Shown: positions 1 through 9,181, counted from the stretch's first letter. The stretch: DNA of 64,000 nucleotides from an uncultured Prevotella sp. (GCA_934204655.1 CAKPZJ010000007.1:34417-98416), one strand, 5' to 3'. Notes: generated from the letters alone by a model not told the origin. Numbers and translations are program-made.

Positions 1-2475
1 GTAGCCATCCTCGTTGTGCTGCTGACCGCCATCGGCACCCACAGAGTAAGCAGCACTGGCATCCTCGCGTATCTTTTGCAGATAGATCATCGTGAGCACC
101 TGGCCTACCACATCAGCCTTGATAGTATTCTCCTGTGTCCACGGCATCTTGTCGTTGTACCACATGGTGATGTTCATAGCCTTAGGCGTCTCCATCTTGC
201 GGGTGAAGTTGTTAACCACCTCGCCACGGGCCAGGTCGCCTATGCGGTGGCCAGCCTTTACCTTCTTCTTGGCAGGCAGCGCGCCGAGATACTGGCAGAT
301 GAGTGTGCGCAGCTTAGCCTCGTCGAAGTTGCCCACGATGGTGTAGCTGAAGGCGGCAGGGTTGGCCGTTACCTCCTTGGCTATCTTCAGGATGCGGTCG
401 TAGTTTACTTCTTTTAGGTCGCTCTCCTTGATGGCGCGTAAGCGTGCGTCGTGGCCATACCAGGTGGCCGTCAGACTGTCAGAGTAGGCACTCATGGGAT
501 CCGAGGCACGGTTCTTCAGGCCCACGGCCATAGAGCTCATCAGGCTGTTGAACGCGTCCTGGTCCTTGTTGATGCTGGTCAGATAGAGGTATGTCATCTG
601 CAGCATGGTCTCCATGTCGGTAGGTGTAGAGGTGCCACTTACGTACACGCCGGTCTCGCTCAGCGAGAGGTCGGCATTGGCCACCTTGCCAGCCAGGGCC
701 TTGTCCAGCTCAGTGCTGCTGAAGTCGCCCAGGCCGCATACGCCTATCACTCGGTTAAACATCTGCAGGTTAGCCCAGTCGGCCTTGCCGTAGAGCGAGC
801 TGCCGCCCTTGCACTGGCCCCAGAGGCGTACCTCGTCCTTCTTGTAGTCGGTCTTCTTCAGGTACACCTTGATACCATTGCTCAGGGTAAGTTCCTTGTA
901 GCCCAGCACCTTGTTCTCTGTCTCCTTGACTATGCGGCCAGCCTTGGGCAGCTTCTTGATAAGCGGCTCGTTCTTCACGTTGTCCACATAGGGCTTGATG
1001 TCGGCCTTGCGAGCCTTGTCTATGGCAGCCAGCAGACCCTCCTTGGTGGGATAGGTGGCTCCGTCTTTCTCTACGTTGAAGCTCATTACCACCAGGTTAC
1101 TGTCCTTGAGCGTGGCGAGTTCCTTGAACATCTCATTGACCATCTTTACGTTGAGCGAAGGCAATATCTGCTTCAGGATGGAGTACTTGAAGTCGATGGA
1201 AGGCATGGGCTCGTTGCTGAGGAAGTGGTCTACTATCTGGCTGTACAGCTGGCTGTTGGTGCGCTTGTCGCGGTTGCTGTACCGCTTCTCGAGCGAGCTC
1301 AGGGCATCCTGGCGGGCGCGCTCAAACTCGGTGGCGGTGAAGCCATACTCGGTGGCGCGGCGCACCTCTTCCAGGGCGGCGGTCAGGGCCACCTCGGTCT
1401 GTCCCTCCTTGGGGGCTACGCCCACGGTGAAGGCATCCTTGGTCTTGGCGAAGATGTAGCTGCCGTCGCTGGCCGATGCTCCTATGTAGGGGCAACCGGC
1501 TTTCTGCACGGCCTCGTTAAACCGGGCGTTGAGCATACTCTCACCCAGTGCCTTGACGTACTCGCTTACCATGTACATCAGGGTCGAGCGCAGGCTGTCG
1601 GGTACAGCGTCGTGCTTCATCATCACTTGTACCACGTTGTTAGACTGCTCCTTGTCTTTCTCTATCACCACGATGGGCTGGGGAGTGTCGGGCACGGGCT
1701 CGTCTACCACCTTGCCGGCACCGGGAGTGGCTTTTATGTCACCGAAGAGCTTCTTAATCATCTGCTCGGTGTGGTCCACGTCTACGTCGCCCACCACGAT
1801 GATGCCCTGGTTCTCAGGGTTGTACCACTTCTCATAGTAGTCGCGCAGCTCCTGATACTTGAAGTTGTCTATTACGCTCATCAGGCCGATGGGCATGCGC
1901 TGTCCGTACTTGCTGCCAGGGTAGAGGGTGGGCAGCGAGCGCTCGAACATGCGCTGCGAGGCGCTCGAGCGCAGACGCCACTCTTCGTGTATCACGCCGC
2001 GCTCCTTGTCTATCTCCTTGGGGGCCAGGGTAAGGGCGTTGGCCCAGTCGTAGAGGATGAGCAGACAAGAGTCGAGCGCCGACTGACGCGTCGTAGGCAC
2101 GTTATCGATGTTGTACACCGTCTGGTCGATGCTGGTGTAAGCGTTGAGGTCGGCTCCGAAACGCACGCCGAGTGTTTCCAGATAGCGTATCACGTTGTTG
2201 TCGGCGAAATGTTCAGTTCCGTTGAAGCACATGTGCTCCAGGAAGTGGGCCAAGCCACGCTGGCTCTCGTCCTCCTGTAGGGAGCCAACTTTCTGGGCTA
2301 TGTAAAAGTTGGCGCGGTGCTCGGGCCACCCGTTGTGACGGATGTAGTAAGTAAGTCCGTTGGCCAATTTGCCCTGGCGGATGGCGGTATCGGCAGGTAT
2401 CACCATGTTGAGCTGGGCATGTGCCATGCCGACGATGGCCAGCATGAGCAGCAAAAGAAAATACTTCTTTCTCAT
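1..2475 (-). CDS. Secreted M16 family zinc peptidase (3' end outside window)
   Basis: An open frame of 825 codons runs off the left edge of the window. It begins with a signal peptide (MRKKYFLLLL then a hydrophobic stretch ending AHAQ, residues 1-21). The inverted zinc motif HFLEH is at residues 77-81, inside GLAHFLEHMCFNG, and the downstream KERGVIHEEW region supplies the third ligand, as in M16 (insulinase/PqqL-like) proteases. The second half looks like the usual catalytically silent M16 repeats. The protein is probably periplasmic or outer-membrane attached and degrades peptides. A TAnnTTTG box at 2525-2532 (minus strand) lies about 50 nt upstream of the ATG. The C-terminus is not visible; the family is usually about 940 residues, so roughly 110 residues are missing. 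Confidence 0.93.
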   Translation of the reverse strand, partial: MRKKYFLLLLMLAIVGMAHAQLNMVIPADTAIRQGKLANGLTYYIRHNGWPEHRANFYIAQKVGSLQEDESQRGLAHFLEHMCFNGTEHFADNNVIRYLETLGVRFGADLNAYTSIDQTVYNIDNVPTTRQSALDSCLLILYDWANALTLAPKEIDKERGVIHEEWRLRSSASQRMFERSLPTLYPGSKYGQRMPIGLMSVIDNFKYQELRDYYEKWYNPENQGIIVVGDVDVDHTEQMIKKLFGDIKATPGAGKVVDEPVPDTPQPIVVIEKDKEQSNNVVQVMMKHDAVPDSLRSTLMYMVSEYVKALGESMLNARFNEAVQKAGCPYIGASASDGSYIFAKTKDAFTVGVAPKEGQTEVALTAALEEVRRATEYGFTATEFERARQDALSSLEKRYSNRDKRTNSQLYSQIVDHFLSNEPMPSIDFKYSILKQILPSLNVKMVNEMFKELATLKDSNLVVMSFNVEKDGATYPTKEGLLAAIDKARKADIKPYVDNVKNEPLIKKLPKAGRIVKETENKVLGYKELTLSNGIKVYLKKTDYKKDEVRLWGQCKGGSSLYGKADWANLQMFNRVIGVCGLGDFSSTELDKALAGKVANADLSLSETGVYVSGTSTPTDMETMLQMTYLYLTSINKDQDAFNSLMSSMAVGLKNRASDPMSAYSDSLTATWYGHDARLRAIKESDLKEVNYDRILKIAKEVTANPAAFSYTIVGNFDEAKLRTLICQYLGALPAKKKVKAGHRIGDLARGEVVNNFTRKMETPKAMNITMWYNDKMPWTQENTIKADVVGQVLTMIYLQKIREDASAAYSVGADGGQQHNEDGY

Positions 2476-2524
2476 AGGGTCTATTTATGTGTTATATAAG
2501 TATGAAAATCATTCTACCAAGTTA

Positions 2525-2532
2525 CAAAGTTA
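2525..2532 (-). promoter_or_regulatory. Bacteroidetes -7 box for the M16 peptidase gene
   Basis: On the minus strand the sequence reads TAACTTTG, a perfect match to the Bacteroidetes -7 consensus TAnnTTTG, about 50 nt before the peptidase ATG. No clear TTTG -33 box is visible upstream. Confidence 0.5.
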
Positions 2533-2626
2533 CACATTATTTCCGATATGGTGGTGGCGAGTAGCTTAAAATGAATAAAAATGATAGAAAAAGTCAGTTT
2601 CCTATTGGCTGGCAGCCACCACGGGT

Positions 2627-2664
2627 GGAAAAGTAAAAAGGTAAAAGCGCAAAAAGGCAAAAAG
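2627..2664 (+). repeat. A/G-rich tract, copy A
   Basis: The tract carries the recurring core AAAAGTAAAAAGGTAAAAG followed by a run of AAAAAGG. A weaker relative follows at 2734-2773. Closely related tracts occur at 31661-31700 (minus), 44571-44610 (plus), 45263-45300 (minus) and 63529-63562 (plus), each in the same gap as a 78-bp repeat. Confidence 0.6.
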
Positions 2665-2797
2665 CCGTGGGGTAGAGGGGCCCTCCGGAAGCATGGAGGT
2701 TATCGCCCCTTCCGTGGAGACCTGTCTTTACGGAGAAATGTAAGGGAGTAAGAAGGTAAAAAGCAAAAAGAGCAGCCGAATGACCATTGGGCGAAAC

Positions 2798-2874
2798 GAG
2801 AAGACCGGCCTTTGCGTTTCTAATGACGGCTCCCAGCGCGCTAATGATGGCTCCGGGAAGTGGAGAGGTCGGCC
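2798..2874 (+). repeat. 78-bp inverted-terminus repeat, copy A
   Basis: The left terminus reads AGACCGGCCTTTGCG, and the right terminus (GAGAGGTCGG) is a degraded inverted copy of it. Between them are two direct copies of TAATGAyGGCTCC. This is the most diverged of the four copies at its right end. One frame stays open through the element (residues SNDGSQRANDGS), as also in copies B and D. Confidence 0.75.
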
Positions 2875-3033
2875 GCCACGATTTGGTGGATGGCCACCAG
2901 CCAGCGCGCGGAGCTCACACAAGATTACCCACGGCGTCATGGCATTGCCCCTCGCCATCTTCTCTGGTCCTGGGAGCGTGCTTTTAGCGCGCGTAGCCCA
3001 TACAGGGATGCCCGTGGCCTATCATGGGCAGCA

Positions 3034-3072
3034 GAATCCCCCCCTTTTGGGGGACTTAGGGGGGCTTCCACC
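3034..3072 (-). repeat. GC-rich stem-loop of the composite repeat, copy A
   Basis: On the minus strand it reads GGAAGCCCCCCTAAG, then CCCCC, AAAA, GGGGG, GATTC, a strong hairpin just after the RDD stop codon. Related sequences lie at 31712-31746 (minus), 44488-44516 (plus) and 63514-63530 (plus, partial). It could act as a terminator for the operon, but no U-run follows. Confidence 0.55.
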
Positions 3073-3073
3073 T

Positions 3074-3805
3074 TTATATCACTTGCAAAGCATAGTACTG
3101 GTAGTCGTGCAAGATAGTCTGGAGGAAGTCGGTGTCCGACGACTCATGGTGGCGGATGTCTAAGAGCTGCTCTACCTTCTGCACCAGACGGTGAACCTGC
3201 TCGTCGCTGTACACCTTGCGGTCGTTGAGCATACGGCTGATAACGTCGGCCTGGCCAAGCGACAGCTGCTGTACCTCGGGGTACACGGGGGTGTAGTCGG
3301 GGCTGGCATAGTAGAACTCGTCGAGCGACAGGTGCATCTGCTCCTTGCGCGGGGCGCGTATCACCATGGTTCCCGCGGCCAGGTCGCCCAGCCTCTGGTT
3401 GCGCCGCGTGCAGATAATGAAGATGATGCCGAAGCAGGAGAAGTACACGTCGACCACCATGAACACCCACCGCAGCAGGATGGCCCCTAAGGTGGGGGCC
3501 GCACCATCGACCATCACCACGCGGGTACGCATGATGCGCTTGCCCAGCGTCTGCCCATCCATGAAGTACTCACAGAGGGGCGAGTAGAACATCGCGGGGA
3601 GTTGGAGCAGCACGTACATGGTATAGCTGACTACGCCGTCATAGACATGGTCTACCCATTCCCATGGCCCAATCCTGTATAGGGTTACCAGATAGATGAA
3701 CAGTATCACCATGTCTATGAGCCGCGCCAGCACGCGCTCGCCCACGCCCGCCGGGGTCTGGGTGATGCTCACATTCTGGCTTGTCACGATGTCCGAGGTC
3801 TTCAT
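3074..3805 (-). CDS. RDD family membrane protein
   Basis: A 243-residue protein with the RDD signature: ARLIDMVILF at about residues 27-36, then further hydrophobic segments near 60-76 and 105-125, and GDLAAGTMVIR after the last one. The C-terminal 80 residues are soluble and rich in charged residues. The family is of unknown function, often linked to transport or envelope maintenance. It is the last gene of the SpoIIM-DUF4129-MoxR-DUF58 operon and begins one base after the DUF58 stop codon, so the two are probably translationally coupled. Confidence 0.88.
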   Translation of the reverse strand: MKTSDIVTSQNVSITQTPAGVGERVLARLIDMVILFIYLVTLYRIGPWEWVDHVYDGVVSYTMYVLLQLPAMFYSPLCEYFMDGQTLGKRIMRTRVVMVDGAAPTLGAILLRWVFMVVDVYFSCFGIIFIICTRRNQRLGDLAAGTMVIRAPRKEQMHLSLDEFYYASPDYTPVYPEVQQLSLGQADVISRMLNDRKVYSDEQVHRLVQKVEQLLDIRHHESSDTDFLQTILHDYQYYALQVI

Positions 3806-3806
3806 C

Positions 3807-5114
3807 TTACCACTCGTTTTGCTTAATTTCTAAATACTTGTTGATAACATCGACCGAGAGACGGTCGGGGGTGGTACGCAGACTGAGGATGCCGCGCTGG
3901 GCCAGTCGGCTCACGATGAGCTGCTGGCTGCGCTCCATCTGTTGAGCCACCACGTGGGTATAGTAGTCCTCGGTGCTGTGGGGGCGCGTGCCGAGGTAGT
4001 CGTGCAGGGCACTGTTCTCGAAGTAGACCACCAGCAGGCGGTGGCGGCGGGCCACCTGGCACAGGTAGGGCACCTGGCGGTCCAGGCTCTGACCGTCGGT
4101 GAAGTTGGTAAAGAGTATCAGCAGCGACCGCTTGCTTACGCGCTGCTCTACCCCCGCCACCAGCACCGAGTAGTCGGTCTCGCCGAAATCGGTGCGCACG
4201 GCATACAGGCTCTCCATGATACGCTCCATCTGGGCCGGGCGGCGCGAGGGCGCCAGCAGGGTGTCCATGCGCTCGTTAAAGGTGATGAGCCCAGCCTGGT
4301 CGGCCTTGTGTATGGCCACATACGACAGCACTAACGACGCGTTGACGGCATAGTCTAACAGCGTCATACCCCCGAAGGCGCGCTGCATGACCCGCCCCTT
4401 GTCTATCACGCAGAATACCTGCTGGGAGCGTTCGGCCTGATATACATTGACCATAAGTTGATGGCGGCGAGCCGACGCCTTCCAGTTGATGGTACGAAAC
4501 TCGTCGCCCTGGACGTACTCCTTAATCTGCTCAAACTCCGTGTTGTTGCCCGCGCGCCTGATGCGCTTGATGCCCATGTCCTGCAGGCGGTTGCTGATGG
4601 CCAGCAGTTCGTAGTGGCGCAGCTGCTGATAAGCCGGGTACACCCTGGCGTCCTGCGGAGCCCCACAGGTATAGCGGCGCTGTACCAATGAGATGGCGGT
4701 GGTGGCAAACACGCGTATATGTCCGAACCCGTAGACACCCCGCTGCACTGGCCGCAGGCTATAGGTAACCGTGGCACCACTCCTGGCCCCGAGGCGCAGG
4801 GCGAAGGCCACATCGCGCCGCTGGAAGACGAAGGGCAGTTCGTCAGTGATGGTTAGTCGCGTGCCAAAGGGGTAGGTACTCTCCACGCGGATGTCAATCT
4901 CGTTGTCATCACCGTTGGACAGCCGCTCCGGACACGTGCGCACGGCACTGATGGCCCGCCACCCATAGAGCGCCGCCGTCTCGGCCACGACAGCCACGAC
5001 CAGCAGGCACAGCAGGGCCTGCCCTACCGTGAGCAGGGGTGCCCAGGCATAGCCAGTCGCCATGATGGCCGCCACGGCCATGAGTACGAGATAAAAGCGA
5101 GGGGTAAGGTACAT
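3807..5114 (-). CDS. DUF58 domain protein (BatA/MoxR partner type)
   Basis: About 435 residues. Two transmembrane helices occupy roughly residues 7-55. A DUF58 core follows, with the hallmark region GDEFRTINWKASARR in the middle of the protein and a von Willebrand A-like fold after it. DUF58 proteins act beside MoxR ATPases in envelope complexes, and the MoxR gene is directly upstream. I chose the ATG at 5114 (MYLTPRFYL, typical for this family). An in-frame ATG at 5141 would add nine residues and overlap the MoxR gene by 17 nt. Confidence 0.88.
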   Translation of the reverse strand: MYLTPRFYLVLMAVAAIMATGYAWAPLLTVGQALLCLLVVAVVAETAALYGWRAISAVRTCPERLSNGDDNEIDIRVESTYPFGTRLTITDELPFVFQRRDVAFALRLGARSGATVTYSLRPVQRGVYGFGHIRVFATTAISLVQRRYTCGAPQDARVYPAYQQLRHYELLAISNRLQDMGIKRIRRAGNNTEFEQIKEYVQGDEFRTINWKASARRHQLMVNVYQAERSQQVFCVIDKGRVMQRAFGGMTLLDYAVNASLVLSYVAIHKADQAGLITFNERMDTLLAPSRRPAQMERIMESLYAVRTDFGETDYSVLVAGVEQRVSKRSLLILFTNFTDGQSLDRQVPYLCQVARRHRLLVVYFENSALHDYLGTRPHSTEDYYTHVVAQQMERSQQLIVSRLAQRGILSLRTTPDRLSVDVINKYLEIKQNEW

Positions 5115-5124
5115 GCCGGCAGCG

Positions 5125-6090
5125 TTACTTAGGAACCTCAACCTTGTCTATCAGGCGCTGGGCCACCTGCAGGGGCGTGTAGCCCTGCATCTCGGCCTCG
5201 GCGGTGAGTATCAGCCGGTGGTGCATCACGTAGGGGGCCACGGCCTTGATGTCGTCGGGCACCACAAAGGTGCGCTCCTGGATGAGGGCATAGGCCTGGG
5301 CGGCCATGAGTATGCACACCGAGGCACGGGGCGAGGCCCCCAGGTAGATCGCCTTGCTATGGCGTGTCTGGGCCACTATCTCGGCGATGTAGCGCACCAA
5401 CGAGGCTTCGACCCGCACGGCTCGGGCGGCGGCGCGCAGGGCCCGCAGGTCGGCCTGCGACAGCACGGGGGCCACCTGGTCTATCTGGGCAAAACTGTCG
5501 GCCGCCAGGTGGCGGGTCAGTATCTCTACCTCCTCGTCGGTGGTGGGATAGCCCATCGTAATCTTCATCAGGAAACGGTCCAACTGGGCCTCGGGCAACT
5601 TGTAGGTACCCTCCTGCTCTACCGGGTTCTGCGTGGCGATGATGGTAAACACGGGGCTCATCGGGTGGGTAACACCGTCGACGGTAACCTGGCCCTCCTG
5701 CATCACCTCGAACAGCGCGGCCTGGGTCTTGGCCGGCGCGCGGTTAATCTCGTCGGCCAGCACCACGTCGGCGAATACCGGCCCGGGGTGGAAGTCAAAG
5801 TCTGAGGTCTTCATGTTGTACACCGTGGTGCCCAAGACGTCGCTCGGCATGAGGTCGGGGGTAAACTGCACCCGCGAGAACGTCGCGTCGACCAGGCGGG
5901 CCATGAGCCGCGCCATCAGGGTTTTGGCCACGCCGGGCACGCCCTCTATCAGCACGTGGCCGCCGGCTACGAGGGTGGTAAGCAGCAGGTCGGTGGCCTG
6001 GGCCTGGCCTACTATAGTCTGGGCGATACTGGCGCGCAGGGCCTGTATCTTCTCGGCGCTGGGCGCCATGGTGTTGGATAGTTCTTCCAT
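5125..6090 (-). CDS. MoxR family AAA+ ATPase
   Basis: 321 residues. The Walker A motif GVPGVAKT is at residues 50-57 and Walker B LADEIN at 111-116. The sensor region NPVEQEGTYKLPEAQLDRF follows and the C-terminal lid domain ends at VPK. The family remodels or inserts partner proteins, commonly VWA/DUF58 proteins. It is gene five of the seven-gene operon, 33 nt after the DUF4350 gene and directly before DUF58. The substrate here is unknown; the fixed neighbourhood suggests the DUF58, DUF4129 and DUF4350 membrane proteins. Confidence 0.95.
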   Translation of the reverse strand: MEELSNTMAPSAEKIQALRASIAQTIVGQAQATDLLLTTLVAGGHVLIEGVPGVAKTLMARLMARLVDATFSRVQFTPDLMPSDVLGTTVYNMKTSDFDFHPGPVFADVVLADEINRAPAKTQAALFEVMQEGQVTVDGVTHPMSPVFTIIATQNPVEQEGTYKLPEAQLDRFLMKITMGYPTTDEEVEILTRHLAADSFAQIDQVAPVLSQADLRALRAAARAVRVEASLVRYIAEIVAQTRHSKAIYLGASPRASVCILMAAQAYALIQERTFVVPDDIKAVAPYVMHHRLILTAEAEMQGYTPLQVAQRLIDKVEVPK

Positions 6091-6123
6091 ATCTATTAGT
6101 TCTCCTTTAGCTTATCGTGGGGT

Positions 6124-7452
6124 TTATAGTCGCTGTGTCAGTTCGTCCATCTGCCGTACAAGCCTCATCATGGTGGCATCGTCTACCTGTAGCTGTTGGT
6201 CGCGCAGATTGCGTATCTCGGTCAACAGCCGGCGTATGTCGGCCACGGGCAGCCCGGTGAGCTGGGCCACCTCCTCTATGCTGGCCTCCAGCCTCCGGCG
6301 GTCGGTCAGGTCTATATCCTCGTCGGTGCGCAGCGTGTCGGTCAGGGCCGCGTAGCGCTTCAGCACCAGGTCGGCGTTGTCATGGCGTTCAAAGTAGAGA
6401 CGGCCGATGAGCTTTACAAACTCCAGGTCATTGTTGGCGGGAGCCGCGATGATGGGTATGACGCGCTGGCGGCGCTTGGCGGTGAAGACGAAGAACAGCA
6501 CAAGACCCACCAACAGCGTGTAGTAAGCCCAGCGCAGCGCGGGGTGCGCGGCGATGAATGACAGAGCCGTCTTGTTGTGCTTGTCGGCCTCAGTGCCTAT
6601 CACGGCTCCGCCAGCCATCGACGCGTCGAGCCTCACGGTGGCGCGGGCCGACAACAGGTTCATCAGCCTGAGCACGTAGGGTCTTGATGCAGAGTCCAGG
6701 ATGCCATAGTTGGTAAACAACAGTGGCGTACTCACCAGCACCAGCCGTCCGCGCCCGCGTGGATACAGGGCGGCTACCGTGAAGTGATGGCCAGGGGGCT
6801 GATCCATATAGCTGTGGCCCTTGGCCATGTAGGCTATGGCGCGCATCTTGCCACGGTGGGCGCGGGCCGTGTCGCTCTCAATATAGCTGCAGACGAGGTC
6901 GTCCAGCACGCGATACTCGGCATTGGCATAGCGAGGGCCGGCCTGTCGGCAACGGGTGTCGGCAGTCTGGACGCGGGGGCTATACCTATAATATATAGTG
7001 TCGTAGATGTAGGGGCTGTGCTTAGCGATACCGCGGGCTACGTACTGTAAGTCAAAGTGGTTGTAGGTAGTGGTGCCCATGTGGTAGACCGCGTAGGCCG
7101 AGTCGCCGGGCGGGATGTCTACACCCACCAGCATGACCGTGGCACCCCGACTGAGCAGACGGTTGATGTCGGCCACGTTGGCCGAGGTAAGGCGGGCCTC
7201 ATCGGTCACCACTAACACATTGCGCAGCACCGAGTCGTGGGCTACCTGTCGCAGCGTGGTGCCTTCGGCCTGGTAGCCCCGGGGCAGCGTCTGCGCCATC
7301 AGACTGTCAAAGACATAGCTTCCAAAGGGGTTCTTGTCGTCGTGGGCAAACGTGGGTGTCCAGTCAAACCGATGGGGCATGGCCATCTGAAATACGATGA
7401 CAGCAACCACTAATGCCACGATGAACAGGAGGTAACGGGTGGTGTTCTTCAT
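6124..7452 (-). CDS. DUF4350 domain membrane protein
   Basis: About 442 residues from MKNTTRYLLF. It has an N-terminal transmembrane helix (about 8-24), then a periplasmic part containing a DUF4350-type region (DDKNPFGSYVFDSLM near the start, VMLVGVDIPP later). A second helix (TLLVGLVLFFVFTA) is followed by a cytosolic tail of about 110 residues. The function of the family is unknown. Its ATG overlaps the TGA of the DUF4129 gene (ATGA at 7449-7452), which fixes this start over the longer upstream open frame. Confidence 0.8.
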   Translation of the reverse strand: MKNTTRYLLFIVALVVAVIVFQMAMPHRFDWTPTFAHDDKNPFGSYVFDSLMAQTLPRGYQAEGTTLRQVAHDSVLRNVLVVTDEARLTSANVADINRLLSRGATVMLVGVDIPPGDSAYAVYHMGTTTYNHFDLQYVARGIAKHSPYIYDTIYYRYSPRVQTADTRCRQAGPRYANAEYRVLDDLVCSYIESDTARAHRGKMRAIAYMAKGHSYMDQPPGHHFTVAALYPRGRGRLVLVSTPLLFTNYGILDSASRPYVLRLMNLLSARATVRLDASMAGGAVIGTEADKHNKTALSFIAAHPALRWAYYTLLVGLVLFFVFTAKRRQRVIPIIAAPANNDLEFVKLIGRLYFERHDNADLVLKRYAALTDTLRTDEDIDLTDRRRLEASIEEVAQLTGLPVADIRRLLTEIRNLRDQQLQVDDATMMRLVRQMDELTQRL

Positions 7453-8096
7453 GCCGGTCCTCCTTTCTCCTCGGTGGGCGGGCACACCGCCTGCTGCCAC
7501 CGCAGCATCTGGCTGACCTCGGCTTGCTGACAGGCGTATCCGCCATAGCGCACTTGCAGGAAGAGCAGGGTAAGCTGGCGGAAGCTGTCATCGCCCAGCT
7601 CGCGCACATACTGCATCGGGGCCTTGGACCTAATCCACTTGATACGGCCCGCGTCGCTCAGCCGGCGCAGGGTCTGCAGGTATATCAGCCTTACGGTGGC
7701 TGCGTAGTCGGCCCGACTCATGGCGCGTGCTATCAGGGCGTCAAAGTCTATGCCGTAGATGGTGTCCTCGGTCACGGTGTAGTCCAACTTGTCCTTAGCA
7801 GACCGCCGCATGAAGAGGGCGGGATGCCTGACGAGCAGGATGGCTACCACAGCACCCACGATGACCATCGTGGCGACAATCCAGAATATCAGCGTGCTGT
7901 CGGAGTCTATGTTCCAGTGGGTGGCGCTGGCCAACAGCGTCGTAAACCAGTCTGACAGCTGGTCCCATATCGACTTGGTGCTCTGCATCAGCTCACGACT
8001 GTAGTCGTAGGAGGCATCGGACTGCCACGGGGCGAGCACGATGCTGTCTACGGAGAGGGTATCTATGGGCATAGAGGTCATGGCTGGTACAGGCAT
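7449..8096 (-). CDS. DUF4129 domain membrane protein
   Basis: 215 residues with one clear transmembrane helix (about 68-88, IFWIVATMVIVGAVVAILL) and a C-terminal DUF4129 domain (YAATVRLIYLQTLRRL, then KAPMQYVRELG). DUF4129 proteins nearly always sit with MoxR, DUF58 and DUF4350 genes, as here. The role is unassigned and probably structural in an envelope complex. It starts 8 nt after the preceding membrane-protein gene and overlaps the next by 4 nt. Confidence 0.83.
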   Translation of the reverse strand: MPVPAMTSMPIDTLSVDSIVLAPWQSDASYDYSRELMQSTKSIWDQLSDWFTTLLASATHWNIDSDSTLIFWIVATMVIVGAVVAILLVRHPALFMRRSAKDKLDYTVTEDTIYGIDFDALIARAMSRADYAATVRLIYLQTLRRLSDAGRIKWIRSKAPMQYVRELGDDSFRQLTLLFLQVRYGGYACQQAEVSQMLRWQQAVCPPTEEKGGPA

Positions 8097-8104
8097 GAGG
8101 GGAT

Positions 8105-9181
8105 TCAGAGTTTGTCAAACTGGTCTATATCGCGCTCTAAAGCGGCATCGGCCGTAGGCGTGGTGTCGCCGGCCAGGCCCAAGTCATCCTCGGCTGGGCC
8201 CGATGGCTGCCCGTCGCCGAGGGCATCAAACTTGTCGACAGCCTCGTCCATCGATACGCCGTCAACCTTCTCGGCGGCATGACCATAGTAGAACCCTAAG
8301 CCCACCATCATAACCGCCATGGCCATATACATACCATAAAGAAACAGTACGCCGGTCAGGTAGTGGACCAAGACAAACCAGGTAGACGAGGTAAACGGCA
8401 GTGAACTCATGGACGAGTCTATCGTGGCCAGGGCAGACAGCATGGTGAGTCCCATGAACGGCATGCCCAACGCATAGCTTACCAGGGTAACGACCATGTA
8501 AAGCACGATGAGCATGCCCAGCAGTCCGCCCCACACGCGGAAGCCCAGGCGCACCGCCCGCTTGACCGATGGCCACAGGGCATCGGCCGTGAGGAGGTAG
8601 GAGGGCAGTATCAGCGTACAGGGGATGAACAGCACGGCGAGGGCCACGAAGAGCAGTACCACGAGGATGGATGCGCCTATTTGCAGGGAGCCATCGGTGG
8701 CGGCTATCAGCATGCCGCTGCCAACAAATGCAGCCACGAAGACTACCAGGCTTATGATGCCTACCAGCACGAGGGCCCCGGCCGACCTGCGGACATTGTG
8801 CCACAGCTGGGCCTTCATCTCTGTATAGCTGATGCCGTCTAAGCGGTTAGGGCGAGCCCAATATTGCTGCATCAGGGTATAGACCACGCCTGTAAGCAGG
8901 GCTGCCGCAAACAGCGAGACCGCCATCAGCAACAGATAGTTGGTGCCCAGTCCCACCAGGAAACTTATGTCTGACGAGGCATGGCTTGCCTCGCTGCTTA
9001 TCTGGCCCATGAGCGTGGTATAGCACACACCGCCCACGATACACAGGGGCAACAGGAAGACCGAGAGGTAACGGAAAAGTGGACGGATGTTCTCGCTGAT
9101 AAAGTCGAAGGTGGCCGATAGCTTCTCGGAGAAGCTGCGGCGCACATACAGGTCGATACGTGGACGGACGGTAGTTTTCAT
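8105..9181 (-). CDS. Polytopic membrane protein of the MoxR operon
   Basis: About 358 residues from MKTTVRPRIDLYVRRSFSEK. At least six hydrophobic segments are visible (for example LLLMAVSLFAAALLTGVVY and LVLVGIISLVVFVAAFVG), with an acidic C-terminal tail of about 70 residues. It resembles the DUF4013-like membrane proteins found in this gene cluster in other Bacteroidetes, but I cannot assign it firmly. The start was chosen because SpoIIM ends 4 nt upstream; the longer open frame overlaps SpoIIM. Confidence 0.75.
   Translation of the reverse strand: MKTTVRPRIDLYVRRSFSEKLSATFDFISENIRPLFRYLSVFLLPLCIVGGVCYTTLMGQISSEASHASSDISFLVGLGTNYLLLMAVSLFAAALLTGVVYTLMQQYWARPNRLDGISYTEMKAQLWHNVRRSAGALVLVGIISLVVFVAAFVGSGMLIAATDGSLQIGASILVVLLFVALAVLFIPCTLILPSYLLTADALWPSVKRAVRLGFRVWGGLLGMLIVLYMVVTLVSYALGMPFMGLTMLSALATIDSSMSSLPFTSSTWFVLVHYLTGVLFLYGMYMAMAVMMVGLGFYYGHAAEKVDGVSMDEAVDKFDALGDGQPSGPAEDDLGLAGDTTPTADAALERDIDQFDKL

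Larger units (their letters stand above)
2533..3073. other. Intergenic repeat region A, no gene
   Basis: The 600-bp gap between the M16 peptidase and the RDD gene has no convincing gene. It contains A/G-rich tracts at 2627-2664 and 2734-2773, a 78-bp repeat at 2798-2874 and a GC-rich stem-loop at 3034-3072. Open frames crossing it run through repeat sequence and look like by-products. The same components recur near 31.5, 44.6 and 63.6 kb. Confidence 0.75.

Noticed and set aside
451..2280. 609-codon plus-strand open frame
   Set aside because: It is the complement of the M16 peptidase, whose frame has a signal peptide and the HFLEH motif. The plus-strand translation is His/Val/Leu-rich with no motif, as expected for an antisense frame in GC-rich DNA.
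2780..3163. 127-codon plus-strand frame in the 2.5-3.1 kb gap
   Set aside because: It runs through the 78-bp repeat and stem-loop and then antisense into the RDD gene. The amino acids mirror the repeat, and no conserved protein is evident.
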